In this document: positions 53,364-62,631 of the stretch, piece after piece
How the letters are laid out: each line of letters opens with the position of its first letter
Position numbering within the stretch: the stretch's first letter is position 1
Assembly: GCA_900696465.1 (NCBI GenBank)
Contig: CAADGE010000027.1
Span: forward strand, 186,001-250,000
Direction: 5' to 3'
Source of the DNA: an uncultured Planctomycetota bacterium
GTDB lineage: Bacteria > Planctomycetota > Phycisphaerae > UBA1845 > UTPLA1
DNA: 64,000 bases
The notes under the pieces: model-generated
Database searches by the model: none
What the model was told of the DNA's origin: nothing
Seen by the model: the letters and a program-made list of their open reading frames with translations, nothing else
Translations under genes and position numbers: made by a program

Positions 53364-53596
53364 CTCTACAGGCGGAGCAGATCCGCCGCATGATCGACAA
53401 GATGCGCGAACTGAGATTGTCGCTGGAGCACTCGCGGTGGAAGCAAGTCTGGTTGTTCACACGACTGACGAAACACCATGTGGATGGTGAAATAACGGCG
53501 TGCTCAAGCGAAACCAGCCGCTCGCGCTCCGGGTTTGGTTCTGGTCCGAACCGGAGCAATTCGGAATGGTGAAGCTGCGGGGATGGTGTTGGCGTT

Positions 53597-54466
53597 CTAA
53601 CTGATGGCCACGAACTTGCGGATATTCTTGACCAGATCATCCGCGGTCTGCGGCTTTGAGAGATCAAAGGGCAGGAAGCTGCCGTGGTTGTGGTCGCTGG
53701 CGAGGATGATCAGCCGATCAAACTCGACGGTGTAGCCCATCTCCTGCGGTTGATGGCCGGTGATGAAGATGTCGGCTTCGACGGTCTTGCCGAACTTTTC
53801 CAACTGTTCGGGCGTCTGGTTGCGGCCCCAGACGAGGTTGAAGATGCTACGGTTGTTTCGCAGGTCCTCGGGCGTCGGCACGCGTTTGAAGATCGTCGGG
53901 TCGAAGTCGGCCATGTCGTGGGCGTTGGGCAGGGAATGAGACATCCAGATTCGATTCGGCGTAATGACGGCGAGCGGGAAGGAGCCAATAAACTCGTTCA
54001 TGGCGGAGAGGACGGCGGCGGCGCTCTCTCCGCCGTAGGCCATGGCGACAGAGTCGTTGTAATCGTCCAGCACGAGGCGGCCGTTCTTGGCGATGGGGTA
54101 ACCGGTGAACTGCGCGAGCTCGTGATTGGACTGCAGGAAGTGCACCTGCTCCGGAAACTCGCATTTGTAACGGGCCGCCAGCAGCAGCAGCTCGTGGGAA
54201 TGGTCGATGGCGTCGCCGCGTTTTTCGGCGTGGACCATTTCATGGAGAATGACGTGGCGCGCGGGGGTGCGATCGAGCACGGCGTAGCGCTTGAGTTTTT
54301 CAAAATTACGCACGTTGCCGTGGAGATCGCCGGTCATGACGCACTGGCCGTACGCGGGCAGGCGGATCAGGCCGCCCTCTCGATGGGGGTCTTCCAGGTT
54401 CAGCCGGGCGGCTTCGCGGAAGGTGGCGACGGCCTCGCGGGCATCAAAATGAGTGATCGTGGACAT
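53597..54466 (-). CDS. Calcineurin-like metallophosphoesterase
   Basis: 289 aa soluble protein. Metal-binding blocks are VMTGDLHGN (near 46), 'FLQSNHELAQF' (in place of GNHE), a His in MSHSLPNAHD and 'FITGHQPQEMGYTV' near the C-terminus. This is the PPP-like phosphoesterase fold; the Ser-Asn-His-Glu variant of the third block is less common than Gly-Asn-His. Substrate unknown. The start MSTITHFD (54466) is used; an ATG six codons upstream is also in frame. A stable hairpin lies about 85 nt upstream. Confidence 0.82.
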   Translation of the reverse strand: MSTITHFDAREAVATFREAARLNLEDPHREGGLIRLPAYGQCVMTGDLHGNVRNFEKLKRYAVLDRTPARHVILHEMVHAEKRGDAIDHSHELLLLAARYKCEFPEQVHFLQSNHELAQFTGYPIAKNGRLVLDDYNDSVAMAYGGESAAAVLSAMNEFIGSFPLAVITPNRIWMSHSLPNAHDMADFDPTIFKRVPTPEDLRNNRSIFNLVWGRNQTPEQLEKFGKTVEADIFITGHQPQEMGYTVEFDRLIILASDHNHGSFLPFDLSKPQTADDLVKNIRKFVAIS

Positions 54467-54550
54467 GAATGAAGAAATCGACATTTATCCGGTTCGAACT
54501 GCGGCGGCACTTCGAAACCGGAAGGCCAACACGTCGGTGGATGATTCTTG

Positions 54551-54577
54551 TTACCCCTCGGCGAGCCGAGGAGGTAA
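54551..54577. promoter_or_regulatory. Strong hairpin upstream of the phosphoesterase gene
   Basis: TTACCCCTCGGC (54551-54562) pairs with GCCGAGG.AGGTAA (54565-54577): about 11-12 bp with one bulged A and a tight loop. It lies between the HTH-EIIA stop and the phosphoesterase start, both on the minus strand, so it could end the first transcript or form a 5' leader structure. Confidence 0.55.
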
Positions 54578-54727
54578 TCCTGGGCGGGCCGTCAACAATG
54601 AACGATTCAGGATGCTTCTGACTTCTGGGGCTATCGTAGGGTTCCCGCGACGTGGGGTCAAGCGGCGGGGCGACTTCAGTGCGGCCAACAGATGCGTGGA
54701 TTTGCGTCAGTGTTCAGAGCGACGCGT

Positions 54728-55414
54728 TCAATCTCTGCACAATGCATTTTCAGCGGCGGTCAGGGCGCGGGAGAACTCGGCGGCGGTTTCTGCGGCGCGG
54801 AGATTTTCCTGCAATGTTCTATCAATCAGCAGGCGACAGAGGCGACCGAGAAAGAGCAGGTGATCAGTCTGGCTGGGGCAGCAGATAAGAAAGAACAGAT
54901 CGGTCAACCCGCCGTCGCGCTGGCCGAAGACGATCGGCTGGGCGGTGCGAGCCGCGGCGATGACCGGTGCCTCGAGGTAGAGCGGCCGATTGGGGTGTGG
55001 AATGGCTACGCCGTCCTGAAGGGCAGTGGATGACTGGGCCTCGCGTTCCTGAAGCGACTGAAAAAGTGCGGCGGAATCAATCGTGGAATCGGCTTCCTCG
55101 GCGAGGCGGGACAACTCCCGCAGGATGGAGGTCCGGGTCTTGGCCATCAAATTCACGGCGATGGCGGAGTCTCGGAGGATCGGAGCGAGGAGCTGGGTTG
55201 CCGGCGCGACGGGATGGCGGTCTTTCCGGCGTCGCTCGGGCAGGGTTTCCATGTTCTGCTCGATCCAGTTCCAGACATCTCCGGCGCGGAACTGCCACTG
55301 GCCGCGGACCTTCTCGGCGGGCAGAATCTTCTGCTCGGCCATGCGGATGACCTCGCGGGCAGAGACGTGGAGACTTGCTGCCACGTCGTTGACACTGAGG
55401 ATGGTACGGGGCAT
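54728..55414 (-). CDS. Excisionase-type HTH fused to PTS EIIA (fructose/Ntr-type) domain
   Basis: 228 aa. The first 60 residues are a MerR/excisionase-like DNA-binding domain (ILSVNDVAASLHVSAREVIR... WQFRAGDVWNWIEQNM). Residues about 80-225 are an EIIA domain with the phospho-acceptor His in DGVAIPHPN, after 'LQEREAQSSTALQDG'. This suggests a transcription factor controlled by phosphotransfer from EI/HPr-like proteins, linking nitrogen or sugar state to gene expression. The start at 55414 has GGAG 8 nt upstream. It lies 58 nt downstream of rnd on the same strand. Confidence 0.85.
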   Translation of the reverse strand: MPRTILSVNDVAASLHVSAREVIRMAEQKILPAEKVRGQWQFRAGDVWNWIEQNMETLPERRRKDRHPVAPATQLLAPILRDSAIAVNLMAKTRTSILRELSRLAEEADSTIDSAALFQSLQEREAQSSTALQDGVAIPHPNRPLYLEAPVIAAARTAQPIVFGQRDGGLTDLFFLICCPSQTDHLLFLGRLCRLLIDRTLQENLRAAETAAEFSRALTAAENALCRD

Positions 55415-55472
55415 GTGCTCGCTCCGACCGGGACTGACGGCGCTTGCCGATGCATTCAAGATAACCGGTCGG

Positions 55473-56654
55473 TTACTCAATCACCAAGCGGCTTGACTTA
55501 CCCTGACGAACAAGACGAACGGCGGCGCGACCGGTGAGGACGCGTTCCAGCAGGTCGCCGACGGCCCCCGCGCGCCAGCCGTTGCGCAGTGCCGGCGTGG
55601 CCTCGGGGGTTTGGCCTTCCTGAGCAGAATTGAGAAACAGGCGGAGATCCTGCTTGGTGGCCAGCAGGGAGTAGGCCAGGTCGTGCTGCTCGCAGTAGAT
55701 GCGCAAAATGGTGCTGAGGAAGGAGAGCAGGAGCTCTTCTTCGGCGGATGGCTCGTCGAGCGGCGGCTCAGGCCAGCTCTCCGGCGGAGACTGGTGAGCG
55801 GCGGAGATGGCCTCGGAGAAACGTTTGAGGTCTGAGTTGGAGATGTTCAGGCCTCGAAGCGTTCGCATGCGGTCGATGTCGGTCCAGCCACGTCGGGCCA
55901 GTTCGACCAGGAGGTGGTCCTTGAGGATGGCCCGAGCGGGGCGGTTGTAACGCTGTGCGAGTTCATCGCGCTGCTGGAGGAGGGCGTGCGCGACGGCGAG
56001 TTGCTTGCGCGTCAGCGTGGCCGTGCCTTTGAGGCGCTTGGCGCGTCGGGCGTCGCTGCTGGATTGGGAGACGGTCCGGCAGAGCTGTTGGCATTCCTCG
56101 ATGAGCCATTGCGTGCGGCCGAGTTTTTCCAATCGACGAGCGAGGTGACGATCAATCGCCGGCAGGTGGATGACATCTTCCACGGCATAGCGAATCTGCT
56201 CCTCACCGAGCGGGCGGCGGCGCCAGTCGGTGAGGGTTTGCGATTTGTGCAGCTTGACCTTTATGGTTTCGCTCGTCAGGCGCGAGAGACTAATGGGGTA
56301 GCCGAGCCCGGCGAAGCCGGCGGCGATCTGGAGGTCGACGATATTTGCCGGTGGTCGACCGACACGTTTCATACACTGGGCCAGGTCTTCTCCGCCGGCG
56401 TGAACGATCTTCCGCACGGCTGGATCGGCGACGAGATTCCAGAGGCGGGTGCAGTCAAGATCGGCGGCGAGCGGATCGGCGACGGCGTGGCAAGTTTCGG
56501 TGGCGATCTGGAGCAGGCAGATTTCGGGCTGGTAGCTGTCTTCGCCGACGAACTCGGTGTCGAAGGCAAAGGCACCTTCGGCGCGCAGGGTGTCGCACAG
56601 TCGATCAAGATCGCCTTGGCGGGTGATCAGGAGCGGGTCGAAGGATTGCGACAT
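55473..56654 (-). CDS. rnd: Ribonuclease D
   Basis: 393 aa 3'-5' exonuclease acting on tRNA precursors and other small RNAs. Exo I is FAFDTEFVGED (Asp, Glu), Exo II has 'VDLQIAAGFAGLGYPISLSR', and Exo III YAVEDVIHL (Tyr, Asp), giving the DEDDy set. An HRDC-like helical region follows (about 210-290). E. coli RNase D is 375 aa. The N-terminal start MSQSFDPL at 56654 fits the family. Confidence 0.92.
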   Translation of the reverse strand: MSQSFDPLLITRQGDLDRLCDTLRAEGAFAFDTEFVGEDSYQPEICLLQIATETCHAVADPLAADLDCTRLWNLVADPAVRKIVHAGGEDLAQCMKRVGRPPANIVDLQIAAGFAGLGYPISLSRLTSETIKVKLHKSQTLTDWRRRPLGEEQIRYAVEDVIHLPAIDRHLARRLEKLGRTQWLIEECQQLCRTVSQSSSDARRAKRLKGTATLTRKQLAVAHALLQQRDELAQRYNRPARAILKDHLLVELARRGWTDIDRMRTLRGLNISNSDLKRFSEAISAAHQSPPESWPEPPLDEPSAEEELLLSFLSTILRIYCEQHDLAYSLLATKQDLRLFLNSAQEGQTPEATPALRNGWRAGAVGDLLERVLTGRAAVRLVRQGKSSRLVIE

Positions 56655-56702
56655 GGTCCGTATGGGGACGACTGAGTCTTCGGGTCGGAGCCGCCGGACG
56701 CC

Positions 56703-58676
56703 TCAACCGGCGACGGGTTCAAGCCGAGAGCTGAATTCCCGCATTGTCCGTGACAAATCCGGCTCGCGGCGCTGCCTTCGGGCGACGAGCTGATCAACCT
56801 CCGGAACCGGCAACTGCTCGATGGCCCAGTTGATCTGTTCGCCGCTGTTCACGTCGATCATCGGTATGCGTGCCGGCTGGAGGCCGTCCCAGTATTCGAT
56901 GGGGCCTTTTCTGAGCATGGAGGCCCACCAGAGCAGCTTCGGGGCACTGATGGCGATGCCGATCTGACCAATGACCTGAAAGAGCAGGCGACGCGGCGCG
57001 AGCGGATCGTGTCTCCAGTTCATGAGGATGCGTACGAAGTTGATCGGGTTGTAGAAGGTAGAATACGCCCGGAGGACATTGAGCTGCCGCTCCCACGGGC
57101 GCGGATGCTTTGAGGCGGCGACGTGGTTGCCGTCCTGGAAGGCCTGCGGGATGGGGATTCCGGCGACACGCTTGTACAGCTTGCGCTCCTTTGCGGCTGG
57201 CTCAAAATCCGCCGTGCCCACGGCGGGGCCGAGATACGTGCACTGATACGAGACGGCGCCTTTGTCAAACATATAGCGGGCCTGGTTGACCAGACCGTTG
57301 AGCGTACCGTTCGGCGAGCGGAGGGGCTGGTCATCGTTGTGGATCATCATGGTCATCGGTTCGATGCCCAGTCCGCGGAGCGCGTCGTAAACGATCGTGG
57401 TTTTACCGGGGGTTTGTCCCTTGTTAACGAGTTCCGCCGTGATGTCTTCGATGCCGAACCAGATGGCGCGCAGGCCTGCCCTGCGACAAAGCGGCAGGAT
57501 GTCCAGATTCTTGTGGACATCGAACTCCGTGGCTTCGGTGTAGAAGCGGATGACGTCGCCCATGGGTTTGCCGTTGACGGTGGTCTGGGCCATGGCGGTC
57601 ATCAGCTCGATCACGGTCTGACGATTGTTGAAGAAGTTGTCATCGGTGCTGAAGAACTCGCGGATGCCGAAGTTCTCGCTGATGTGCTTGATCTCGGCGG
57701 CGAGGCGCTGAGGGCTCTTGTGGCGCCAGGTGCGCTGATTGACGGCGGGAATGGGGCAGTAGGTGCAGGCGAACTTGCAGCCGTGCGTGGAAATGACCGA
57801 CGCGACGATCGATAGCTTGCCGACCTTGTGAGGAGGCCAAGGCCTGGGCGCGAGTGTCTCGCGGCGATGGGGCGGCTCGATGAGCCGGTAGCCCGCGTCG
57901 GGCATGGGCATTTCGTCCAGGTCCCGAAGGAGGCGCTGCACGCCGGTGTTAATCGCGTAAGGACGGCGGGCCGGTGCGTCCGGCGAGAGGTACACCAAGC
58001 CGGGAATCTCGTCGAGCGAGCCATCGAAGCGGGCGCGCTCGAATGCTTCGAGACAGGATTCCTTCGTGCCCTTGTGCTCGAGGATGGCGTTCAGCAATTC
58101 GAGGAAGACGTAGGCCTCACCGGTTGAGACGCAGTCGGCGCTCATGCCCGGCTCGGGGCCGAGGTCGAAGTAATCAGCGGGCTCATAGATGGCCTTGGGG
58201 CCTCCTGCGAGGATCAGAGGGCGGCGGTCGCCCATCCGGCAGGCATCTCGAACAATGTCGTATGCCGGCTCGGCATGGACCTGCATAGCGGAGACCATGA
58301 GGATGTCGAGCGGCCTGCCGCCGAGTATGGCTTTGCTGGGTTTGAAGTTGGGGGTCCACTGCTGAAGGATGATGCGGACGTTCTTGAAACCGGCGGCGTT
58401 CAGACAATCCGCAAGCGTGCGCACGGAGCAGGGCGCCATGCGTTTGTCAGCATACCAGTAGGGGAGCATCCGGGTGCGGAAGTCGAACGCATAGACAATC
58501 GCAATGGCGAGGTCGTGCGCGTCCTTGCGCTGCCGCAGGGTTTCGAGCATCGCCGTGAAGGCGCCGTCCGGAATGTACACGTCGTCTGGCTTGCGGCGAG
58601 GGAGTTCCACTCGTTCCTCCGAGGTTTCGATCGATGATCCGTCCGGGCCGACCGCGTCGGTGGCCTCACGACCCAT
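56703..58676 (-). CDS. B12-binding radical SAM protein, function unknown
   Basis: 657 aa. A cobalamin-binding-like N-terminal domain (about 55-215; 'LADCLNAAGFKNVRIILQQW', 'ILMVSAMQVHAEPAYDIVRD') precedes the radical SAM core with CKFACTYC (CxxxCxxC) near 310. The C-terminal 150 residues are extra and contain a hydrophobic stretch. Family members methylate or cyclise lipids, antibiotics and cofactors, so the product cannot be named. Start ATG at 58676 has no clear ribosome site. It lies downstream of metH (205-bp gap) on the same strand. Confidence 0.82.
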   Translation of the reverse strand: MGREATDAVGPDGSSIETSEERVELPRRKPDDVYIPDGAFTAMLETLRQRKDAHDLAIAIVYAFDFRTRMLPYWYADKRMAPCSVRTLADCLNAAGFKNVRIILQQWTPNFKPSKAILGGRPLDILMVSAMQVHAEPAYDIVRDACRMGDRRPLILAGGPKAIYEPADYFDLGPEPGMSADCVSTGEAYVFLELLNAILEHKGTKESCLEAFERARFDGSLDEIPGLVYLSPDAPARRPYAINTGVQRLLRDLDEMPMPDAGYRLIEPPHRRETLAPRPWPPHKVGKLSIVASVISTHGCKFACTYCPIPAVNQRTWRHKSPQRLAAEIKHISENFGIREFFSTDDNFFNNRQTVIELMTAMAQTTVNGKPMGDVIRFYTEATEFDVHKNLDILPLCRRAGLRAIWFGIEDITAELVNKGQTPGKTTIVYDALRGLGIEPMTMMIHNDDQPLRSPNGTLNGLVNQARYMFDKGAVSYQCTYLGPAVGTADFEPAAKERKLYKRVAGIPIPQAFQDGNHVAASKHPRPWERQLNVLRAYSTFYNPINFVRILMNWRHDPLAPRRLLFQVIGQIGIAISAPKLLWWASMLRKGPIEYWDGLQPARIPMIDVNSGEQINWAIEQLPVPEVDQLVARRQRREPDLSRTMREFSSRLEPVAG

Positions 58677-58881
58677 TCAACACAGCCGGATGATAAGAGA
58701 GATATCGGCAAATGGCCAGACCCCATAGGCGGTGGTCAGGCTGACGGGCAGGAAAAGCGGATACGAGGGTTCTTTTCGGCGATTCCGACCTCCAGATCGC
58801 CTGGTCGAGATGGTCGGACTTACACGGGTCGACATTAGCCAGCTTCGGCAAGTGAGCCGCTGCTGCGATCGGACAGGATGA

Positions 58882-61800
58882 TCATACCTCTCCGATTCGG
58901 GCGGCGAGTTGCGCATCGATCACTGCACCGCGGACGTTGAAGTACCGGGCCTCGGGATGGTGGGCGATGATGGCGCTGGTCGATTGCTCGGGGTCGAGCT
59001 GGAACTCTTCGCTGAGCGTTACGCCGATGCGGCCCGGCTCGAGCAGCGGCCAGAGCTTGGCCTGATCTTCCAGGAGCGGGCATGCGGGGTAGCCGAAGCT
59101 GTAGCGGCTGCCCTGGTAGCCCTGCTGGAAAAGACGGCGTACCTCGCGTGCGTCGTTTCCTGCGATGCCCAGTTCCATGCGGATCTGCTTGTGCAGATAC
59201 TCGGCAAGGGCTTCAGCGGCCTCGACCGACAGACCGTGCAGGTGCAGATAGTCGCGGAACCTGTTTTCTTTGAACCATTCTCGTGCCACGTCGCTGGCAC
59301 GGCGTCCGACAGTAACAAGTGAGAAGGCGACGACGTCCACCTCACCGGAAGAAACGGGCCGCCAGAAGTCGGAAAGGCACCAGTGCGGCGGTTCGGACTG
59401 GCGCGGAAAAGTGAAGCGCACGATTTCGCGGAGCGCAGACACCTGCGAGACGCCGGCTCCAGCATCTGACCGTTGCCCCCCGGCGCCATTCGACGGTGGT
59501 TCGTAGATGATCAGGTCGTTGCCTTCACTGCACGCGGGCCAGTAGCCATAGATGGCCTGTGGGTTGAGGATGCCCTCCTTCGCGCAGCGGCGAGCCAGTT
59601 CGTGCAGGATGGGCCGAACTTCGTTCTTGATGAAAGTGTCGTACTCATCCTTTTTGCGGCCGGCGGGCGTGTACTGCCATTGCACGCCGAAAAGCATCTT
59701 CTCGTTGATGTACGGCATGATCGTTTGCAGGTCGATCCGCTCGATGACCCGCGAGCCCCAGAACGGCGGCGACGGGATCGGATTATCGACCGCCACCTTG
59801 CTGCGCTTGATAGCGACCGGCGCGGCAGGAACCTGTGCAGGTATCCGTCTGGCGACCGGCGCGGTGCGCGAATCATCAATGAGCGGGAGCCCGTCCGAGA
59901 GCCGGCGCATCAGGGCCAGCCCATCGAACGCATCGCCGGCGTAGGCAAGCGGTCCTTTGTAGATCGCCCGCAGGTCGTTTTCGACGTAGCCGCGAGTGAG
60001 GGCCGCGCCGCCGAGGATCACGGGGATGGCGAGGCCGCGCTCGTTGAGAACTTCGAGGTCGTCGCGCATGACAAGGGTTGACTTGACCAGGAGCCCGGAG
60101 AGACCGACGGCGTCCGCGTTGTGTTTTTCGTAGGCCTCGATGACGTTCTGGATGGGTTGCTTGATGCCGAGGTTGTGTACGGTGAAGCCGTTGTTGCTGA
60201 GAATGATGTCCACCAGGTTCTTGCCGATGTCGTGGACGTCTCCCTTGACGGTGGCGAGAATGATGGTGCCCTTGCTGTCGCCCTCGACCTTTTCCATGTG
60301 CGGCTCGAGGAAGGCGACGGCGGCTTTCATGGTCTCGGCGCTGGAAAGGACGAATGGGAGCTGCATCTTGCCGGCCCCGAAGAGATCGCCGACGACCTTC
60401 ATGCCTTCGAGCAGGAAAGTGTTGATGATCTCCAGCGGAGCATATTTCGCCATCGCTTCACGGAGGTCCGCGTCGATGCCGATGCGTTCGCCGTCGATGA
60501 TCCGTTGCCTGAGCCGCTCCTCGATGGGCAGATCGGCGAGGGATTTCTTCTTTTCCCCGACTTTCTCCTTCTCGCCAAAGAGCTTGATGAAGTGCTGGAG
60601 GGGGTCGTATCCCTCGCGGCGACGGTCGTAGATGAGGTCCAGTGCCGCTTCCCAGCGTTCGTCGCTGATCTGGTTACGCGGGAGGATCTTACTGGCGTGT
60701 ACGATGGCCGCCGTCAGACCGCGCTGCATGGCCTCGTGGAGAAAGACGGAGTTGAGCACGGCCCGGGCGGCGGGGGCAAGGCCGAAACTGACGTTTGAGA
60801 GACCGAGGATCGAGCCGCAGCGCGGGAATTCGCGCATGATGCGTTCGATGCCGTCGAGCGTTTCAGCGGCGAGGCGACGATCGGCCTCGTTGCCGGTGGT
60901 GATCGGGAAGGTGAGGCAGTCGAAAAGGATGTCTTCCTCACGGATGCCGTACTTACCGGTGAGCAGTTCGTGCAGGCGGCGGGCGATCTGGGCCTTGCGA
61001 TCGGCAGTCTTGGCCATGGCCTCGGTCGGGTCTTCATCGATGGTCAGCGCCACGACTGCAGCGCCGTACTTGCGGAGGAGCGGGCAGATCTTCTCCAGTT
61101 TTTCCTCGCCGTCTTCGAGATTGACCGAGTTGACGATGCACTTGCCACCGGCGCGCTTCAGGCCGGCCTCGATGACCGGCGCCTCGGTCGAGTCGAGCAT
61201 AAGCGGTACGGTCACGTCCTTGACGTAGCGGGCGACGACCTGGTCCATGTCGGGAACACCGTTGCGGCCGACGTAATCGACGCAGACGTCGAGCACGTGC
61301 GAGCCCTCGCGGACCTGTTCGCGGCCCATATCAACGAGGCCGTCAATATCGCCCGCGACGAGCAGCTCGCGGAATTTCTTGCTGCCGTTTGTATTGCTCC
61401 GTTCGCCGACGATCAGGAAGCTGTTGTCCTGCCGCAGGGTCACGGATTGATAGTTGCTGGAGCAGCTCGGCTGCCAAACGGGCTCGCGCGGTTTTGGTGT
61501 CAGGCCGCGCACGGCTTCGACGACCGCCGCAAGGTGTTCCGGGGTCGTGCCGCAGCATCCGCCGACGAAGTTGACGCCGTCCGCAACGACGAACTCTTTG
61601 AGCCAGCGGGCCAGTTCCGCCGGCGTCAGGGCGTAGTGCGTACGGCCGTCGACGAGCTGCGGCAGGCCGGCATTTGGCACGACGCTCATCAGCCGCGACG
61701 AATGGCGACCGAGGAAGCGTATGTGCTCGGACATCTCCTGCGGGCCGGTCGCGCAGTTGAGCCCGATGACGGCGATCTGCGGGTATGCCTCCAGGGCGGT

Positions 61801-62427
61801 GAGCGCGGCGCCGATCTCCGTGCCGACGAGCATCGTGCCGGTGACTTCAATGGTGACAGAGACAAAGAGCGGCACCTGGCGATTTTTCTCGTGCATCGCC
61901 AGCGTGGCCCCGCAGATGGCCGACTTGGCCTGGAGGAGGTCCTGACAGGTCTCGATGATGAGCGCATCCGCGCCGCCGTCGAGCAGACCGCGGGCCTGTT
62001 CGGCATAGCTGTCTTCGAGGATGTCGAAGGTCGTATGTCCCAGGGTCGGCAACCGTGTGCCCGGCCCCATGGAGCCGAGGACGAAGCGAGGCGACTCGGC
62101 CGTGGAGAACCTGTCTGCCGCCCGCCGGGCAATCTCCGCAGATTTCTTGTTCAGCGTGTAGGTCTGATCGGCAAGACCGAACTCCGCGAGAACGATCTTG
62201 TTGGCGCCGAAGGTGTTGGTCTCGATGCAGTCGCAGCCGACCCGAAGGAAGGATGCGTGGATGTCCTCGATGACCTCTGGGCGCGTGTCGGTGATGATAT
62301 CCGTACAATTTTCACACCCACGATAGTCGCCGTCGATGGAAAGCTCGCGCGAGAAGATACTGGTGCCCATGGCACCGTCGATGACGACGACGCGCCGGCG
62401 GGCGAGATTGAGCAGTGCGTGATCCAA
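58882..62427 (-). CDS. metH: Cobalamin-dependent methionine synthase, full length
   Basis: 1181 aa. It moves methyl from methyl-tetrahydrofolate through B12 to homocysteine. Domains in order: homocysteine/zinc (1-320, Cys in GLNCATGP and VGGCCGTTPEH), pterin (about 340-620, 'FLIVGERSNTNGSKKFRELL'), B12 cap and Rossmann (about 640-880, lower axial His in KGDVHDIGKNLV), and AdoMet reactivation domain (about 905-1170, 'YSFGYPACPLLEDQ'). All four modules are present, as in E. coli MetH (1227 aa). TTG start with AGAGG 7 nt upstream; I find no ATG that preserves the N-terminus. No obvious cobalamin or SAM riboswitch was seen in the 204 bp upstream. Confidence 0.96.
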   Translation of the reverse strand: MDHALLNLARRRVVVIDGAMGTSIFSRELSIDGDYRGCENCTDIITDTRPEVIEDIHASFLRVGCDCIETNTFGANKIVLAEFGLADQTYTLNKKSAEIARRAADRFSTAESPRFVLGSMGPGTRLPTLGHTTFDILEDSYAEQARGLLDGGADALIIETCQDLLQAKSAICGATLAMHEKNRQVPLFVSVTIEVTGTMLVGTEIGAALTALEAYPQIAVIGLNCATGPQEMSEHIRFLGRHSSRLMSVVPNAGLPQLVDGRTHYALTPAELARWLKEFVVADGVNFVGGCCGTTPEHLAAVVEAVRGLTPKPREPVWQPSCSSNYQSVTLRQDNSFLIVGERSNTNGSKKFRELLVAGDIDGLVDMGREQVREGSHVLDVCVDYVGRNGVPDMDQVVARYVKDVTVPLMLDSTEAPVIEAGLKRAGGKCIVNSVNLEDGEEKLEKICPLLRKYGAAVVALTIDEDPTEAMAKTADRKAQIARRLHELLTGKYGIREEDILFDCLTFPITTGNEADRRLAAETLDGIERIMREFPRCGSILGLSNVSFGLAPAARAVLNSVFLHEAMQRGLTAAIVHASKILPRNQISDERWEAALDLIYDRRREGYDPLQHFIKLFGEKEKVGEKKKSLADLPIEERLRQRIIDGERIGIDADLREAMAKYAPLEIINTFLLEGMKVVGDLFGAGKMQLPFVLSSAETMKAAVAFLEPHMEKVEGDSKGTIILATVKGDVHDIGKNLVDIILSNNGFTVHNLGIKQPIQNVIEAYEKHNADAVGLSGLLVKSTLVMRDDLEVLNERGLAIPVILGGAALTRGYVENDLRAIYKGPLAYAGDAFDGLALMRRLSDGLPLIDDSRTAPVARRIPAQVPAAPVAIKRSKVAVDNPIPSPPFWGSRVIERIDLQTIMPYINEKMLFGVQWQYTPAGRKKDEYDTFIKNEVRPILHELARRCAKEGILNPQAIYGYWPACSEGNDLIIYEPPSNGAGGQRSDAGAGVSQVSALREIVRFTFPRQSEPPHWCLSDFWRPVSSGEVDVVAFSLVTVGRRASDVAREWFKENRFRDYLHLHGLSVEAAEALAEYLHKQIRMELGIAGNDAREVRRLFQQGYQGSRYSFGYPACPLLEDQAKLWPLLEPGRIGVTLSEEFQLDPEQSTSAIIAHHPEARYFNVRGAVIDAQLAARIGEV

Positions 62428-62631
62428 GTCCGAACCTCTGTAAACCTATCAGGCGACAGATTCTAGCGGATTTTAAGCTTTTTGTATAAGAGGGTTGTAG
62501 TCGGGAAAAACGGATCGCAAGCGTTGGATCATGCAGGGCTAGGTGCTTCTGCTGCTGCAACGGGCGCAGATGCCGTGCCTGTCCAAGACAGTGTGCATCG
62601 CAGGATCGTGCGCGCCAATGCAAAGAGTTCT

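Larger units (their letters stand above)
52985..53596. other. Gene-poor region with an inverted repeat pair
   Basis: 612 bp between the small HTH gene and the phosphoesterase. Frames up to about 150 codons exist (such as 53044-53490), but they run across the inverted repeat, lack ribosome sites and encode no motif. The main content is the repeat pair at 53289-53363. Confidence 0.5.

Noticed and set aside
53044-53490. 148-codon plus-strand frame across the inverted repeat
   Set aside because: Repeat-derived coding potential, no ribosome site, no motif.
54453-54863. 136-codon plus-strand frame upstream of the phosphoesterase
   Set aside because: It runs antisense into HTH-EIIA and crosses the strong hairpin; no start signal.
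62428-62631. Possible cobalamin or SAM riboswitch upstream of metH
   Set aside because: I could not find a B12-box or SAM-I-like helical core; only AT-rich sequence and short stems. A covariance-model scan would be decisive.
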